Source: Sulfurimonas sp.
Lineage (GTDB): Bacteria; Campylobacterota; Campylobacteria; Campylobacterales; Sulfurimonadaceae
Assembly: GCA_028684815.1 (NCBI GenBank)
Contig: JAQUFE010000001.1
Location: forward strand, 1 to 64,000
Length of the DNA: 64,000 nucleotides
Direction of reading: 5' to 3'
Below the pieces are notes generated by a model. It did no database searches. It saw only the letters and a list, made by a program, of their open reading frames with translations, and was not told the origin of the DNA. Positions 35,634-44,730 of the stretch are shown piece by piece (within the stretch, counting starts at the first letter, position 1; every line of letters starts with the position of its first letter). The position numbers and the translations under genes were made by a program.

Positions 35634-35950
35634 AGCGTCGGAACCACAGTCGATGTCCGAAGGACCGACGAGGACAAAATCTCTTAGGCAAATTTCTTTG
35701 CTTTTGCCCTTTTCGAATCAAAGTTCGATGTCCGAAGGACCGAACTGCGAAGGACCACTACGACACCTGCGTATCGTTTTTAGCGCCCCAACCACAGTCG
35801 ATGTCCGAAGGACCGACGAGGACAAAACCTCCTAAGCAAATTTCTTTGCTTTTGCCCTTTTCGAATCAAAGTTCGATGTCCGAAGGACCGAACTGCGAAG
35901 GACCACTACGACACCTGCGTGTCGTTTTTAGCGCCCCAACCACAGTCGAT
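35613..35950 (+). repeat. 148-bp tandem repeat carrying the groEL terminator, about 2.3 copies
   Basis: CGACACCTG..TCGTTTTTAGCG recurs at 35613, 35761 and 35909, exactly 148 bases apart, and the sequence between is nearly identical. Each unit contains the terminator hairpin, GTCGATGTCCGAAGGACCGAC, a GGCAAA..TTTGCC pair and GTTCGATGTCCGAAGGACCGAAC (35723-35745 and 35871-35893), i.e. two related hairpins with the core GTCC-GAA-GGAC. The reading frame seen across it is not a credible gene. The array ends just before tonB. Confidence 0.8.
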
Positions 35951-36005
35951 TTCTTCTCTCTTCATTTAACTCTTATCTAACATATAATTTGATATTATCC
36001 TCACT

Positions 36006-36746
36006 ATGATTAGACATGGTAGCTCAATATTTTTATCTTTAGCATTTCACACTCTTATAGCAGTTTTGCTCATTATTACATACAAAAGCGTAGTCATGAC
36101 CAAAGAAGAGATAGTAGAAAAAAAAGTATGCATAGAGCTGTGCAATGTGTTTGAGCAAAAACCAGCAATACCTCCAAAACCTTTAGTTGAGCCTAAAATA
36201 GAGCCTAAAGAAAATCCTAAACCCATCATTGAAAAACCAAAACCTACACCAAAACCAGTTGTAAAAAAAGAGATTGTTAAAGAAGTCCCTGTTGTGATGC
36301 CAGAGATAGAGCCGATAGTAGAACAGGAAATAGTAAAAGAGGCAGTAAAAAAAGAAATTATAGAAGAGACTTTTGAGCAAACTAATAAACAAAGCACAGA
36401 TGAAACACCAAAAGAGATACAAGAACAAAAAGTCCAAGAGATAGAGAGTAAAGAAGTAAAGATTGAGAGAGAGTATTTGCAAGAGCATCTTGCAAAAATT
36501 GTACAGCTTTTAAGAGATAATCTCTACTATCCAAGAAGAGCAAGGCAGATGCAAGAAGAGGGCGAAGTAGTGGTTAAGTTTGTGCTATCTAAAGATGCCA
36601 CTGTTTACTCTATTGAAGTTATATCTTCAAAGAGTAAGATACTAAGCCGCTCTGCAATTAAGACCATAGAAGATTTGTCTGGGAAATTTCCAAAGCCAAA
36701 AGAAGATTTGACTCTGCATGTTCCTATCGAATATTCACTAAGATAG
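36006..36746 (+). CDS. TonB-family energy transducer
   Basis: A 246-residue protein: one N-terminal membrane helix (about residues 10-28), a Pro/Glu/Lys-rich spacer (about 50-140, many PKP and EPK units) spanning the periplasm, and a C-terminal TonB domain (LAKIVQLLRDNLYYPRRARQMQEEGEVVVKF, then YSIEVISSKSKILSRSAIKTIE). It would energise receptors such as the one at 20649. exbB/exbD are not next to it. A TATTAT (35993-35998) ends exactly 7 bases before the ATG with no Shine-Dalgarno, so a leaderless mRNA is possible. Confidence 0.9.
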   Translation: MIRHGSSIFLSLAFHTLIAVLLIITYKSVVMTKEEIVEKKVCIELCNVFEQKPAIPPKPLVEPKIEPKENPKPIIEKPKPTPKPVVKKEIVKEVPVVMPEIEPIVEQEIVKEAVKKEIIEETFEQTNKQSTDETPKEIQEQKVQEIESKEVKIEREYLQEHLAKIVQLLRDNLYYPRRARQMQEEGEVVVKFVLSKDATVYSIEVISSKSKILSRSAIKTIEDLSGKFPKPKEDLTLHVPIEYSLR

Positions 36747-36749
36747 ATC

Positions 36750-36911
36750 TTACTCTAAGGGTTTGAAGTACTCTTTAGCCGAGCCACAATTTGGGCAAAC
36801 CCAATCATCTGGCAAATCTTCAAAAGAAGTCCCCGGAGCTATCCCACCCTTAGCATCACCTACTTCTGGATCATAAATATATCCACAAAATACACACTTA
36901 TACTTTTTCAT
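36750..36911 (-). CDS. Rubredoxin
   Basis: A short gene of 53 codons. The product begins [19 protein letters not shown] and later reads [20 protein letters not shown]: two CxxCG motifs around the single iron site (Cys6, Cys9, Cys39, Cys42) with the conserved aromatic residues of rubredoxins. AAGGAGA lies 5-6 bases before the ATG. It is an electron carrier, often for oxygen or peroxide detoxification in microaerophiles. It is convergent with tonB, with 3 bases between the two stops. Confidence 0.95.
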   Translation of the reverse strand: MKKYKCVFCGYIYDPEVGDAKGGIAPGTSFEDLPDDWVCPNCGSAKEYFKPLE

Positions 36912-37108
36912 ATCTTTCTCCTTATGAGGGTTAGTTGTTATTATACTGAAAATTAGAACGAATATAAAATATCATCATTGAGTCATTACGTGTCAATGTA
37001 ACTATTTAACTAAAATAAAAGATAAAATCATGCACTCTTAAGTAATAATAAACTACCATAAAAAACTTGTTGATTAGTTACCATTAAAACGATAAAAAAT
37101 CTTTAATA

Positions 37109-37267
37109 ATTGAACTCTTTGATTAATCTATAAACTAGGTTCTGTGTCAAGCACAAAATGACTGGATACGCGTCATCCTAAATGAATAAACTATTATCTT
37201 GAACAAACAAACTGTCATCCTGAACTTGATTCAGGATCCAACTTAGTAATTGCTCAGAGCGTTCAAA
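37109..37267 (+). repeat. Dispersed palindromic element, copy F
   Basis: Forward copy starting TTGAACTCTTTGATTAATC with a decayed first hairpin (GTTCTGTGTCAAGCACAAAAT), the GAACAAACAAACTGTCATCC spacer module, an intact GAACTTGATTCAGGATC hairpin and an end TGCTCAGAGCGTTCAA. It fills much of the 422-base gap between the rubredoxin gene and the TraT-like gene; no other gene is seen there. Confidence 0.75.
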
Positions 37268-37333
37268 TAGTACTTGTATAAAAATAGATACAAAAAAAGA
37301 AGCTTGTGTTTCATTTTAAAATAAGGAGTAAAA

Positions 37334-37936
37334 TTGAAAAAAAGAATATGGATAGCGTTGTTAAGTTTATTGGTCTTTTCTGGTTGTGGAACATTTTCAC
37401 TACAGATGGATAGTAAAATGACTCAGAGCATTTTTTTAAAAAACTTACAACCTAAAAAAACCATATATTTAGTAAAAACTAACACAACAAGTGTTGATGA
37501 CAATATAGGTTTTTTAGTCAAAGATAAATTGATAGAAAAAAACTATGAATTTATCAATAGCCCAGAAGATGCAACATATATATTGAGAGTAAATACAATA
37601 AATATGAATGCAAACAGACAACAAAATGAGGCTAGTGCAGCAGCTGTTACAGGGGCTAGCACTGGTATAGTTATGTTGGCTACAAGGGGAGCAAAAGATG
37701 GAGTGGGTGGCGCTGTAATCGGTGCTGTAGTTGGGGGAGTTTTTGCGTATGCTATTGCAGATGGACAAGTTCGTATGCAGGTAGATGTTGTTATTACAGA
37801 ACAAATGGATAATAACAATATCGACTACGCAACAAGGATTATCGCAGAGGCTAAGCAAGTTCACTTAACACCAGAAAAAGGTCAACCTTTACTGGAAGAA
37901 AAAATATCAAAGCAGATAGCTGGTATATTTTTATAA
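37334..37936 (+). CDS. TraT-like lipoprotein
   Basis: A 200-residue lipoprotein (lipobox ending VFSGC, Cys 18). ATYILRVNTINMNANRQQNE and the glycine-rich hydrophobic stretch GAKDGVGGAVIGAVVGGVFAYAIADGQVRMQVDVVI match the TraT complement-resistance/surface-exclusion family. Chromosomal members are outer-membrane lipoproteins of unknown role. The start is TTG with AAGGAG 5 bases upstream. It precedes another lipoprotein gene by 15 bases. Confidence 0.8.
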   Translation: MKKRIWIALLSLLVFSGCGTFSLQMDSKMTQSIFLKNLQPKKTIYLVKTNTTSVDDNIGFLVKDKLIEKNYEFINSPEDATYILRVNTINMNANRQQNEASAAAVTGASTGIVMLATRGAKDGVGGAVIGAVVGGVFAYAIADGQVRMQVDVVITEQMDNNNIDYATRIIAEAKQVHLTPEKGQPLLEEKISKQIAGIFL

Positions 37937-37951
37937 TTTTAAAGGAAAAAT

Positions 37952-38593
37952 ATGAATAAAAAAATAAGTACATTAGTTTTAACTACACTCGCAGTAGTTT
38001 TTTTTATGAGTGGTTGTAGTTCACATCAAATAGGAACACCGTCGGAGATTAGCAAGATAAATGGACATCCTGAAGCAAACACTAAAGAGGAGAAAATATT
38101 TTTAGTAGCTACAAGAAATGATAGTAGCAATAGCCTCTCAAGAGCTTCAGATATAGAAGAGTCAGCGTATTTTACTTTACAAAATGTTGCAGAGAGTGCA
38201 CTTGAGAGAGGCGACAAATATTTTGCGGTAAATGCCCCAAAAGCAATGTCAAACTTTGATGGTAGCACGATTACTACAATGGATGAGTTTGTAGAGAAGT
38301 GTGGTACTAGTTCTGGTGGAGGATTTGCTTCGGCGTTTGATGCATTTGGGCTAAATACTTACTATTGTAATATTTCAGGGGTAAGAATTGTACATGCTGG
38401 ATTTATGGAAGTTGCATTTTACAAAGAAAAGCCTTTAAATGTTTTAGTGTGGGATGCAGAAGCTGTTTTAGATTACCTTAAAAAAGAAGATCTTTACAAA
38501 ACTTATGATAAAAAAGATGTAGAAATAGTTGAGTCTTCAAAACTAGGTGGCGGTGGCTATTGGGTTAAGAACCTAAGAGATTTAAAACAATAA
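37952..38593 (+). CDS. Lipoprotein of unknown function
   Basis: A 213-residue protein with lipobox FMSGC (Cys about 22). It contains a Cys pair in the mature part (KCGTSSGGGF and YYCNIS) that may form a disulfide, and a C-terminal GGGGYWVKN. I do not recognise the family. It is co-oriented with the TraT-like gene (AAAGGAAA before the ATG) and followed by an 11-bp terminator stem, so the two form a short operon. Confidence 0.7.
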   Translation: MNKKISTLVLTTLAVVFFMSGCSSHQIGTPSEISKINGHPEANTKEEKIFLVATRNDSSNSLSRASDIEESAYFTLQNVAESALERGDKYFAVNAPKAMSNFDGSTITTMDEFVEKCGTSSGGGFASAFDAFGLNTYYCNISGVRIVHAGFMEVAFYKEKPLNVLVWDAEAVLDYLKKEDLYKTYDKKDVEIVESSKLGGGGYWVKNLRDLKQ

Positions 38594-38601
38594 AATATAT
38601 G

Positions 38602-38628
38602 TTCAATACACTTTATTAGTGTATTGAA
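38602..38628 (+). terminator. Terminator hairpin after the lipoprotein pair
   Basis: TTCAATACACT (38602-38612), loop TTATT, AGTGTATTGAA (38618-38628): a perfect 11-bp stem. The following bases (TAGGATTG) give no T-run, but it is placed 8 bases after the stop. The rest of the gap to tRNA-Glu shows no gene. Confidence 0.55.
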
Positions 38629-38855
38629 TAGGATTGTAAATAATTTTAATCAAAATAGGCTAAATAAAGCGGATACAATCACTAGATGTAGCCGTTTGCA
38701 CTTACTACTTGAATTGGCGAGTATAGTTTTTTGTTTCGTTTGGATAGATAAGTAGCCATAATTTAGTCCTGCTTGCGTACCAAAAAAAATGCATAAATAG
38801 ATATCTCTAAAATAATTTATGAAAGTATTTAAAATTGGGAGTTTGAAGAAAAAGT

Positions 38856-38930
38856 TGGTGACCCCAAGGAGAATTGAACTCCTGTAACATGGATGAAAAC
38901 CATGGATCCTGACCGCTAGACGATGGGGCC
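38856..38930 (-). tRNA. tRNA-Glu(TTC)
   Basis: Reverse strand: acceptor GGCCCCA/TGGGGTC, anticodon stem CATGG/CCATG with loop TTTTCAT (anticodon TTC), T arm AGGAG-TTCAATT-CTCCT, CCA encoded. Confidence 0.95.
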
Positions 38931-38945
38931 AACTAATTTTGTAAA

Positions 38946-39021
38946 TGGTGTCCTGTGATGGATTCGAACCATCGGCCACATCATTAAAAGTGACGTGCTC
39001 TACCAGCTGAGCTAACAAGAC
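38946..39021 (-). tRNA. tRNA-Lys(TTT)
   Basis: Reverse strand: acceptor GTCTTGT/ACAGGAC, D arm GCTC-AGCTGGTA-GAGC, anticodon loop CTTTTAA (anticodon TTT), T arm GATGG-TTCGAAT-CCATC, CCA encoded. It lies 15 bases upstream of tRNA-Glu on the same strand and is probably co-transcribed with it. Confidence 0.95.
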
Positions 39022-39163
39022 GAAATACAAACAATTTGTTTGTGAGCCGAAATTATAGGCAAATAGTTTTTCTATGTCAAGACAATTGAGAAGAAAATGC
39101 CAAAAGTTTTAAAAAAGTTGCAATACCTCATGAAAAATCGCTTTTTTAGATAAAATATATTTA

Positions 39164-40081
39164 ATGAATTATTATAGTTTTGAATATCCTTACCTTATTT
39201 TATTACTGTTTCCAATTATCTACTGCTTATATAGATGCAAAGAGCAGATACAAAGTAGATACTTCGTGCATTTGGAATTTTTAAGAGCTAAAAAAAACTT
39301 CTTTAAGAGAGAGTGGATTGTAAAGATACTAATCTTTATCTCTCTTTGTATAGCTCTTGCATCTCCCATCGTTGTGGATAGAGACAACTCATACAACAGA
39401 GAAGGAAAAGATATAGTACTAGCCATAGATGCAAGTGGATCTATGAACTCATTTGGTTTTGATGATGAATCAACTGATGGCAAAAGGCTGACTAGGTTTG
39501 AACTTACAAAGATAGTTGCAGCGGAGTTTATAAAAAAAAGACTAGGCGATAATGTTGGAGTAGTAATCTATGGAGATTTTGCCTTTATCGCATCTCCTAT
39601 AACTTATGAAAAAGAGATAGTTGCCCAGATGCTAGAGTATACTAACCAAGGGATGGCTGGGCAAAATACTGCGATAGGTGAAGGGGTTGCTATGAGTGTT
39701 CGTGCATTTGAGACATCAGTTGCTAAGAGTAAAATCATAGTTTTACTAAGTGATGGCGAGCATAATAGCGGGAGCATCTCGCCAAAAGATGCCATAAAGC
39801 TAGCAAATGAAAAGAACATAAAAATATACACAATAGCCATAGGATATGAGGGCGAGGCAGATGAGGCACTCTTAGAGATGATAGCAAAAGAGTCTAATGG
39901 AGAGTTTTTTAGAGCTCTATCTGCTAAAGAGTTAAAAGATGTTTATGACGAGATAGATAAGCTTGAATCATCAAAGATCAAGAGTAGAGACTATCTTTTA
40001 AAAGAGTACTACTATGAGGTGTTTTTACTCTTAGCATCTATGCTTTTGCTATATCTCATTTACAGAGAGATTAAAAGATGA
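39164..40081 (+). CDS. BatA-like von Willebrand factor A protein, first copy
   Basis: A 305-residue membrane protein: two N-terminal helices (about 7-23 and 53-70), a VWA domain with the metal-site motif DASGS (Asp89, Ser91, Ser93) and a C-terminal helix near 280-300. This is the BatA layout of the Bacteroides aerotolerance type clusters, where MoxR ATPases and VWA proteins act in periplasmic/membrane stress. It starts the cluster and overlaps the next gene by 4 bases. TAAAAT (39151-39156) ends exactly 7 bases before the ATG without a Shine-Dalgarno, so a leaderless start is possible. A paralogue lies at 46906. Confidence 0.88.
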   Translation: MNYYSFEYPYLILLLFPIIYCLYRCKEQIQSRYFVHLEFLRAKKNFFKREWIVKILIFISLCIALASPIVVDRDNSYNREGKDIVLAIDASGSMNSFGFDDESTDGKRLTRFELTKIVAAEFIKKRLGDNVGVVIYGDFAFIASPITYEKEIVAQMLEYTNQGMAGQNTAIGEGVAMSVRAFETSVAKSKIIVLLSDGEHNSGSISPKDAIKLANEKNIKIYTIAIGYEGEADEALLEMIAKESNGEFFRALSAKELKDVYDEIDKLESSKIKSRDYLLKEYYYEVFLLLASMLLLYLIYREIKR

Positions 40082-41511
40082 CCTTTTTATCAGCCCATTA
40101 CTTTTGGCTCTTTTTATTTCTAGTTGCCCTTATAGCAAAGAGAGATTTTCGTGGTTTTAGCATAAGAGCTTACGGATATCTCCTCACATTTGTATTTATA
40201 ATCCTCGCCCTTACAAGGCCTGTAATACTCCAAGAGCCTGTAAAAAAAGAGATGATGTTAAGTGATGTGATAATTGCGGTTGATCTATCTTTTTCTATGC
40301 AAGCCCGTGATGTGCATCCATCAAGACTTATAAAAGCAAAAGAGACTCTATCACAACTTATAAGAGTTCATAAAAATAGTCGGTTTGCTATTGTGGGTTT
40401 TACTACAAATGCCATCATCCTTTCGCCACTAACTCAAGATAGAGAACTACTTGAGCATCTCTTTGGCTCTCTTGATGAGGATATGATTATTACCAAGGGC
40501 AGCTCTATTATGAGTGCCTTAGAGCTTATGGCAAAGATGTCAAAGTCGAAAAAGCCAAGTGTAGTGATACTTAGTGATGGAGCAGATGAGATAAGTTATA
40601 CAAAAGAAGCCGAGTTTGCAAAAAAAAGAGGCTTAGTTATAAATGTCTTTATGTTGGCAACAAAGATGGGCGATAGTATAGTCTTAGAGAGCGGAGAATT
40701 TTTAAAAGATGCAGCAGGGAACATTGTAGTGAGCCGTGAAAATGAGGCTATTAAAGGGTTAAGCGAAGTGACTGATGGCATCTATACTAAGAGTTTTGAT
40801 GAACTTGTCAATGCTTTGGAGTCTCAAAGAAGCGATGATGAAAAAAGCGAGCAGAGTGTAGTTGATAATACTGAACTTTTTTACTACTTTGTCTTTTTAG
40901 CAATAGTAAGCTTTTTAGTGAGTAACACAACTTTAAAAAAGTATGTTTTAGCTTTTTTACTTCTCTTTGGGGTGAGTTTAGATGCAAGCCTCTTAGACTA
41001 CTTTGCGGATAAAAATATAAAAGAGTTTAAGCTCGCTAACTCTCACTATAGAAGTGGAGAATTTGAAGAAGCGATAAGCTCTTATGAGATGGTAAAATCT
41101 TCAGATGCCAAGTTTAAAGCTATAGTTTTTTATAACATGGCAAACTCGCTAGTAAAGCTAAAGGAGTATGAAAGAGCAAAAGAGGCGTATATGAAATCCC
41201 TCACTCTTAGTTACTCAAAAGAGGCTGATGAAAATATGCGATATGTAAAAGATTTAAAAGAACAGAAGCAAGCAGACTTTAAAAATAATTCTAAAAAAAC
41301 ATCTCTCTCAAAAGGTAAAAAAAAGAAGAAAAAAGATGGAGGAGGCTCAAATATGAATGTAAGTGCTAGTAGTGGAAGCTCAGATGCAAAAGATGCCAAA
41401 GAAGCATCTGCGCAAAAAAAGATAGATCTAAACTCAAACAAAACAAAACTAAGTTCAAAGGCGTATGAGCTGATAAATAAGGAGCAAGTGGATGAAAAAC
41501 AACCTTGGTAA
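40078..41511 (+). CDS. BatB/BatC-like fusion: VWA domain plus TPR, first copy
   Basis: A 477-residue protein. Two helices near the N-terminus, a VWA domain with DLSFS (Asp69, Ser71, Ser73), a membrane helix at about 262-280, another near 300, then TPR-like repeats (about 320-400: SHYRSGEFEEAISSYEMV and ANSLVKLKEYERAKEAY) and a Lys/Ser-rich tail with a KKKKKK run. This is BatB fused to BatC. The 3' end overlaps the next gene by 20 bases and encodes DEKQPW, matched in the paralogue at 47832. Confidence 0.85.
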   Translation: MTFLSAHYFWLFLFLVALIAKRDFRGFSIRAYGYLLTFVFIILALTRPVILQEPVKKEMMLSDVIIAVDLSFSMQARDVHPSRLIKAKETLSQLIRVHKNSRFAIVGFTTNAIILSPLTQDRELLEHLFGSLDEDMIITKGSSIMSALELMAKMSKSKKPSVVILSDGADEISYTKEAEFAKKRGLVINVFMLATKMGDSIVLESGEFLKDAAGNIVVSRENEAIKGLSEVTDGIYTKSFDELVNALESQRSDDEKSEQSVVDNTELFYYFVFLAIVSFLVSNTTLKKYVLAFLLLFGVSLDASLLDYFADKNIKEFKLANSHYRSGEFEEAISSYEMVKSSDAKFKAIVFYNMANSLVKLKEYERAKEAYMKSLTLSYSKEADENMRYVKDLKEQKQADFKNNSKKTSLSKGKKKKKKDGGGSNMNVSASSGSSDAKDAKEASAQKKIDLNSNKTKLSSKAYELINKEQVDEKQPW

Positions 41512-42598
41512 AATCTTTTTGCTCTTGCTTTTAAGCGCTAGACTCTTTGCATCTACATATGAGTGGAGTGTTTTAGCTGATAAAAAAAGTGCTATGACAA
41601 ATGAGCCAATTTATTTAAAATATAGTTGCACCTTTAGTGATATTGCTCATACATATATGATAGAGTTTAACCCAGTTGTGGATAATGAAGAGTATAAAAT
41701 TTTGCTCTTAAGTGAAACTAAAAATATAATAGATGCAAAAAGAATCAATACTTATGAGTATCTACTCTATGTAAAAAAAGCACAAAATTTTAAGCTTTTT
41801 CTTGATACAAAGATGAAAAAAACAAACAAAGACTCCATCAAAAATAGTGTTATTGGACGAGATAATTTTGCTCGTGAAGACTACAGTGTAAAGCTTATCA
41901 GACAAGAGGGTGTGGAGCTAGAGATAAAAGATGCTAAAAGTGAGCTTGTGGGAGAAATTAGTGTTGATGTGAAGAGGGACAATGGTATCGGGGTAATGGC
42001 TTATGAACCTTACCATTTAGAGATAAAAATAGAGGGGCGCGCAAATTTTGACGCTATAAAAGCATTTCATTTTGATATAGATGGAGTCAAAACTATAGAA
42101 GAAAAACCAATAGAAAATTTTAAGCTAACAAAAGATGGATATATAGGTTCTTGGGTTCAAAAATTTGCATTTGTAAGTGATGGTAATTTTACGATTCCCC
42201 GTACCGAGATAGAGTACTTTGACTTAGGTGAGAAAAAACTAAAGCTTTTGAGTTTTGATGAGGTGGATGTTGAAGTAAGGGAGCTCTATAAAAAAGAGGA
42301 ACTTTTAGAAAAAGAAGAAAAAAGCTTTGAGATAGAGTATAGATATATCTACTATGTGTTAGCGTTTTTAGCTGGATTTATTGTTGCAAAGATTAAGTTT
42401 AAAAAAAGAGTGAAACTCTCCTCAGATGAGATGCTCTTTAACAAAAAAATAGATGAGATAAAGACTCTAGAAGAGTTGGTTTTTTTCTTGGTCTTAAGTG
42501 ATGCAAAGAGATATAGCAAGATTGTACAGAAGATAGAGCAAAAAGAGATAGCCTCACTGCAAAAGGCTAAGCAAGTAAGCAAGTTCAAGATAAGTTAA
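41492..42598 (+). CDS. BatD-like protein, first copy
   Basis: A 368-residue protein with a signal peptide (MKNNLGKIFLLLLLSARLFA), a beta-rich periplasmic region and one membrane helix at about 288-305, then a cytoplasmic tail. The pattern (immunoglobulin-like repeats, GYIGSWVQKFAFVSDGNFTIP strand) fits BatD, the oxygen-tolerance protein of Bat clusters. It starts inside the preceding gene with AAGGAG in front. It is shorter than the paralogue at 49636 (about 470). Confidence 0.75.
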   Translation: MKNNLGKIFLLLLLSARLFASTYEWSVLADKKSAMTNEPIYLKYSCTFSDIAHTYMIEFNPVVDNEEYKILLLSETKNIIDAKRINTYEYLLYVKKAQNFKLFLDTKMKKTNKDSIKNSVIGRDNFAREDYSVKLIRQEGVELEIKDAKSELVGEISVDVKRDNGIGVMAYEPYHLEIKIEGRANFDAIKAFHFDIDGVKTIEEKPIENFKLTKDGYIGSWVQKFAFVSDGNFTIPRTEIEYFDLGEKKLKLLSFDEVDVEVRELYKKEELLEKEEKSFEIEYRYIYYVLAFLAGFIVAKIKFKKRVKLSSDEMLFNKKIDEIKTLEELVFFLVLSDAKRYSKIVQKIEQKEIASLQKAKQVSKFKIS

Positions 42599-42643
42599 AT
42601 GAGTTTTAACTAAAATTCGTGAGATTTTAAAAGGGAAAACTAT

Positions 42644-43690
42644 ATGAAAATATCATTTAAGCAGGTGTTTAGTATATTAATCACTGCTTTACTTATGAGT
42701 GGATGTGCTCATAAAATAAAGATAAAAGCACTACAGCCTGCTGAAGTCGAAGAAATGGCTACAAAGAAAAAAATCGCAATAAGTAGCTTTAGAAATGATT
42801 ATTATGGTCTCTCTGGCAAGATTGAATCTCAAATAGCTAAGCATAAACTAGATCAAAAAAGATACTTTACCGTGGTTAGTAGAAAAGATTTAGACAAGAT
42901 TATAGCTGAGCAAAAATTGCAATCATCTGAGCTTATGGATGAGAGAACTGCTACGAGGGTTGGAAAACTTATAGGTGCTCAAGCTGTGATAAATGGAGAG
43001 ATAGCATCTGCTAATGGCGAGTCGGGTAGATATTTAAAAGATGCAAAAGAGTGCCTAAATTACACTAAAAAAGGGTGTACTAAATGGCGTTACTACAAAG
43101 TGACTTGCCACACTACAAAAGCTTCTGTCTCTGCAAACATTAATATCGTAAATGTTGAGACTGGTTCTATAATCTATGGAGACACACTAAACAAAGAGTA
43201 TTCTGCTGATTCTTGTAACCCTTTAGGAGGTTTTTTTGGTCTTGGCGGCTCTAGTGAAATCTTATCAAAAGCTCAAGCTCTAAACAGACTAACCTCGGCA
43301 ATAGCAAGTGAATTTGTATATAAACTCACTCCTAACTATATCTACTTTGAAGTAACTCTACTCGATGAGATAGAGCTTGATGGTGTAACAAATACTCAAG
43401 AAGATATTTTTGAGTATTCTTTAGAGTATATAAAAGCTGGCCGCATGGACAAGGCAGAGTCAATGCTTCAAGAGCTTTTAGATGAACTAGATGGTAACTC
43501 TTATGTGGTTGCGTATGTTTATGGAGTAGTCCAAGAAGCACAGGGGAAACTAGAGCGTGCAAAAAAAGCATATACTTTGGCTGATGACTTAACGATTAAA
43601 CCAGTAGAAGAGATAAACTTAGCTCTAAGAAGGATCGATAATTTGATTGATAAAAGAGAGAGAGCAAAGAGGCAGATAAATGCTAAGTAG
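42644..43690 (+). CDS. CsgG-like lipoprotein with C-terminal TPR-like region
   Basis: A 348-residue lipoprotein (lipobox LLMSGC). KKIAISSFRNDYYG, FTVVSRKDLDKIIAEQKL, ATRVGKLIGAQAVINGEI and the VNVETGSIIY strand follow the CsgG/curli-secretion lipoprotein fold. The last 100 residues resemble two TPR units. CsgG proper forms an outer-membrane pore; many relatives act as assembly factors. AAAGGG precedes the ATG. It overlaps the LPP20-like gene by 11 bases. Its place inside a Bat cluster is unusual. Confidence 0.75.
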   Translation: MKISFKQVFSILITALLMSGCAHKIKIKALQPAEVEEMATKKKIAISSFRNDYYGLSGKIESQIAKHKLDQKRYFTVVSRKDLDKIIAEQKLQSSELMDERTATRVGKLIGAQAVINGEIASANGESGRYLKDAKECLNYTKKGCTKWRYYKVTCHTTKASVSANINIVNVETGSIIYGDTLNKEYSADSCNPLGGFFGLGGSSEILSKAQALNRLTSAIASEFVYKLTPNYIYFEVTLLDEIELDGVTNTQEDIFEYSLEYIKAGRMDKAESMLQELLDELDGNSYVVAYVYGVVQEAQGKLERAKKAYTLADDLTIKPVEEINLALRRIDNLIDKRERAKRQINAK

Positions 43691-44681
43691 ATATATTATA
43701 GCTTTAGCACTATCTGCTCTATTTATTTTAGGTGGATGCAAAGGCGCACCAACTCCACCACCACAAGCAAAATCACTTCCAGCTTGGATAAACGCTCCAC
43801 TTCCTAGTGATAATAGTAAGTTTATGTATGGAATGGCGATAGCAAGTGATAGAGAGAGTGCTATAAAAGCGGCTCTAAGTGATATGGTTGCAAAACTTGG
43901 AACTACTATAGAGTCTTCTTTTGAGTCAAATGAAGAGGTCCGTGGTGGCTTTGTAAACTCTAGCGTTAAAAATCAGATAAAGTCTGGTGTTTCTAAAATT
44001 AGCATAAATAATTACGAGGTCATAAAGTCTTATAGAGTTAGTTACAGAGAGTTTGCGGTGATGCTCCAAAGTGATAAAACGAAGTTTATAAATGGTCTTA
44101 AGCAAAATCTTGAGATGCAAAAAAAAGAGATATCACAAAAGTATGATTCGCTAAAGGACTTAGATGCACTAAGTAGATACAACGCTAAAAAAGAGTTGTC
44201 TCTTAAGGCAAGTGAATTACTCTCAAATATTCTCATCATCTCAGAGCTAGATAAGAGTTTTGATAAAAAAGAGAGTCTAGACTTTATAGAAGTAAAACAA
44301 AAAGAGTTTTTAAAAGAAGCAAAGGGTTTGAGATTTTTTGTAAGTGGAGATGCTAAGTCTTCAAAATTTGCAAATATTATAAAAAATTATCTTGCACAAA
44401 ATGGTTTTAATGTAGTGAGTTCTAAAGATGCAATAGAGATAAAGATTAAAACAAATGAGAATATAAATCAGCACGCTTCTATGCAAATCGCAGTGCTCAC
44501 TTTAGATATTGGCGTGTATGATAAAAACAGAAGAATTGGTGGTAAAAGTATAATACTAAAAGAGAGATATAGTGGTTCAAAAGAGAGTGTTTATAAAAAC
44601 GCATCGATTCATCTTGAACAAGATATAAAGTCTCAAGGTATCAGTGAGGCGATTGGGATTAATTTAGTAGAAAATCATTAA
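43680..44681 (+). CDS. LPP20-family lipoprotein
   Basis: A 333-residue lipoprotein (lipobox ILGGC). LPAWINAPLPSDNSKFMYGMAIASDRESAIKAALSDMVAKLGTTIESSF is the typical start of LPP20-family proteins, outer-membrane lipoproteins first described in Helicobacter. The C-terminal half (RFFVSGDAKSSKFANIIKNYLAQNGF) resembles a second lipoprotein-type domain. It is coupled to the CsgG-like gene, so both probably work together at the outer membrane. Confidence 0.75.
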   Translation: MLSRYIIALALSALFILGGCKGAPTPPPQAKSLPAWINAPLPSDNSKFMYGMAIASDRESAIKAALSDMVAKLGTTIESSFESNEEVRGGFVNSSVKNQIKSGVSKISINNYEVIKSYRVSYREFAVMLQSDKTKFINGLKQNLEMQKKEISQKYDSLKDLDALSRYNAKKELSLKASELLSNILIISELDKSFDKKESLDFIEVKQKEFLKEAKGLRFFVSGDAKSSKFANIIKNYLAQNGFNVVSSKDAIEIKIKTNENINQHASMQIAVLTLDIGVYDKNRRIGGKSIILKERYSGSKESVYKNASIHLEQDIKSQGISEAIGINLVENH

Positions 44682-44730
44682 CCACGCTTAGATATACTTC
44701 TCTACACATTTAACACAAGGTTGTTTTAGT

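Noticed and set aside
35623-35835. Reading frame within the 148-bp repeat after groEL
   Set aside because: The protein is internally repetitive only because the DNA is; no start site or homology seen.
36047-36488. Antisense frames over the tonB spacer
   Set aside because: They come from the low-complexity Pro/Lys codons read on the other strand.
38650-39030. 126-codon reading frame over the tRNA-Glu/tRNA-Lys pair
   Set aside because: Most of it is tRNA sequence read in frame; the tRNAs explain the region.
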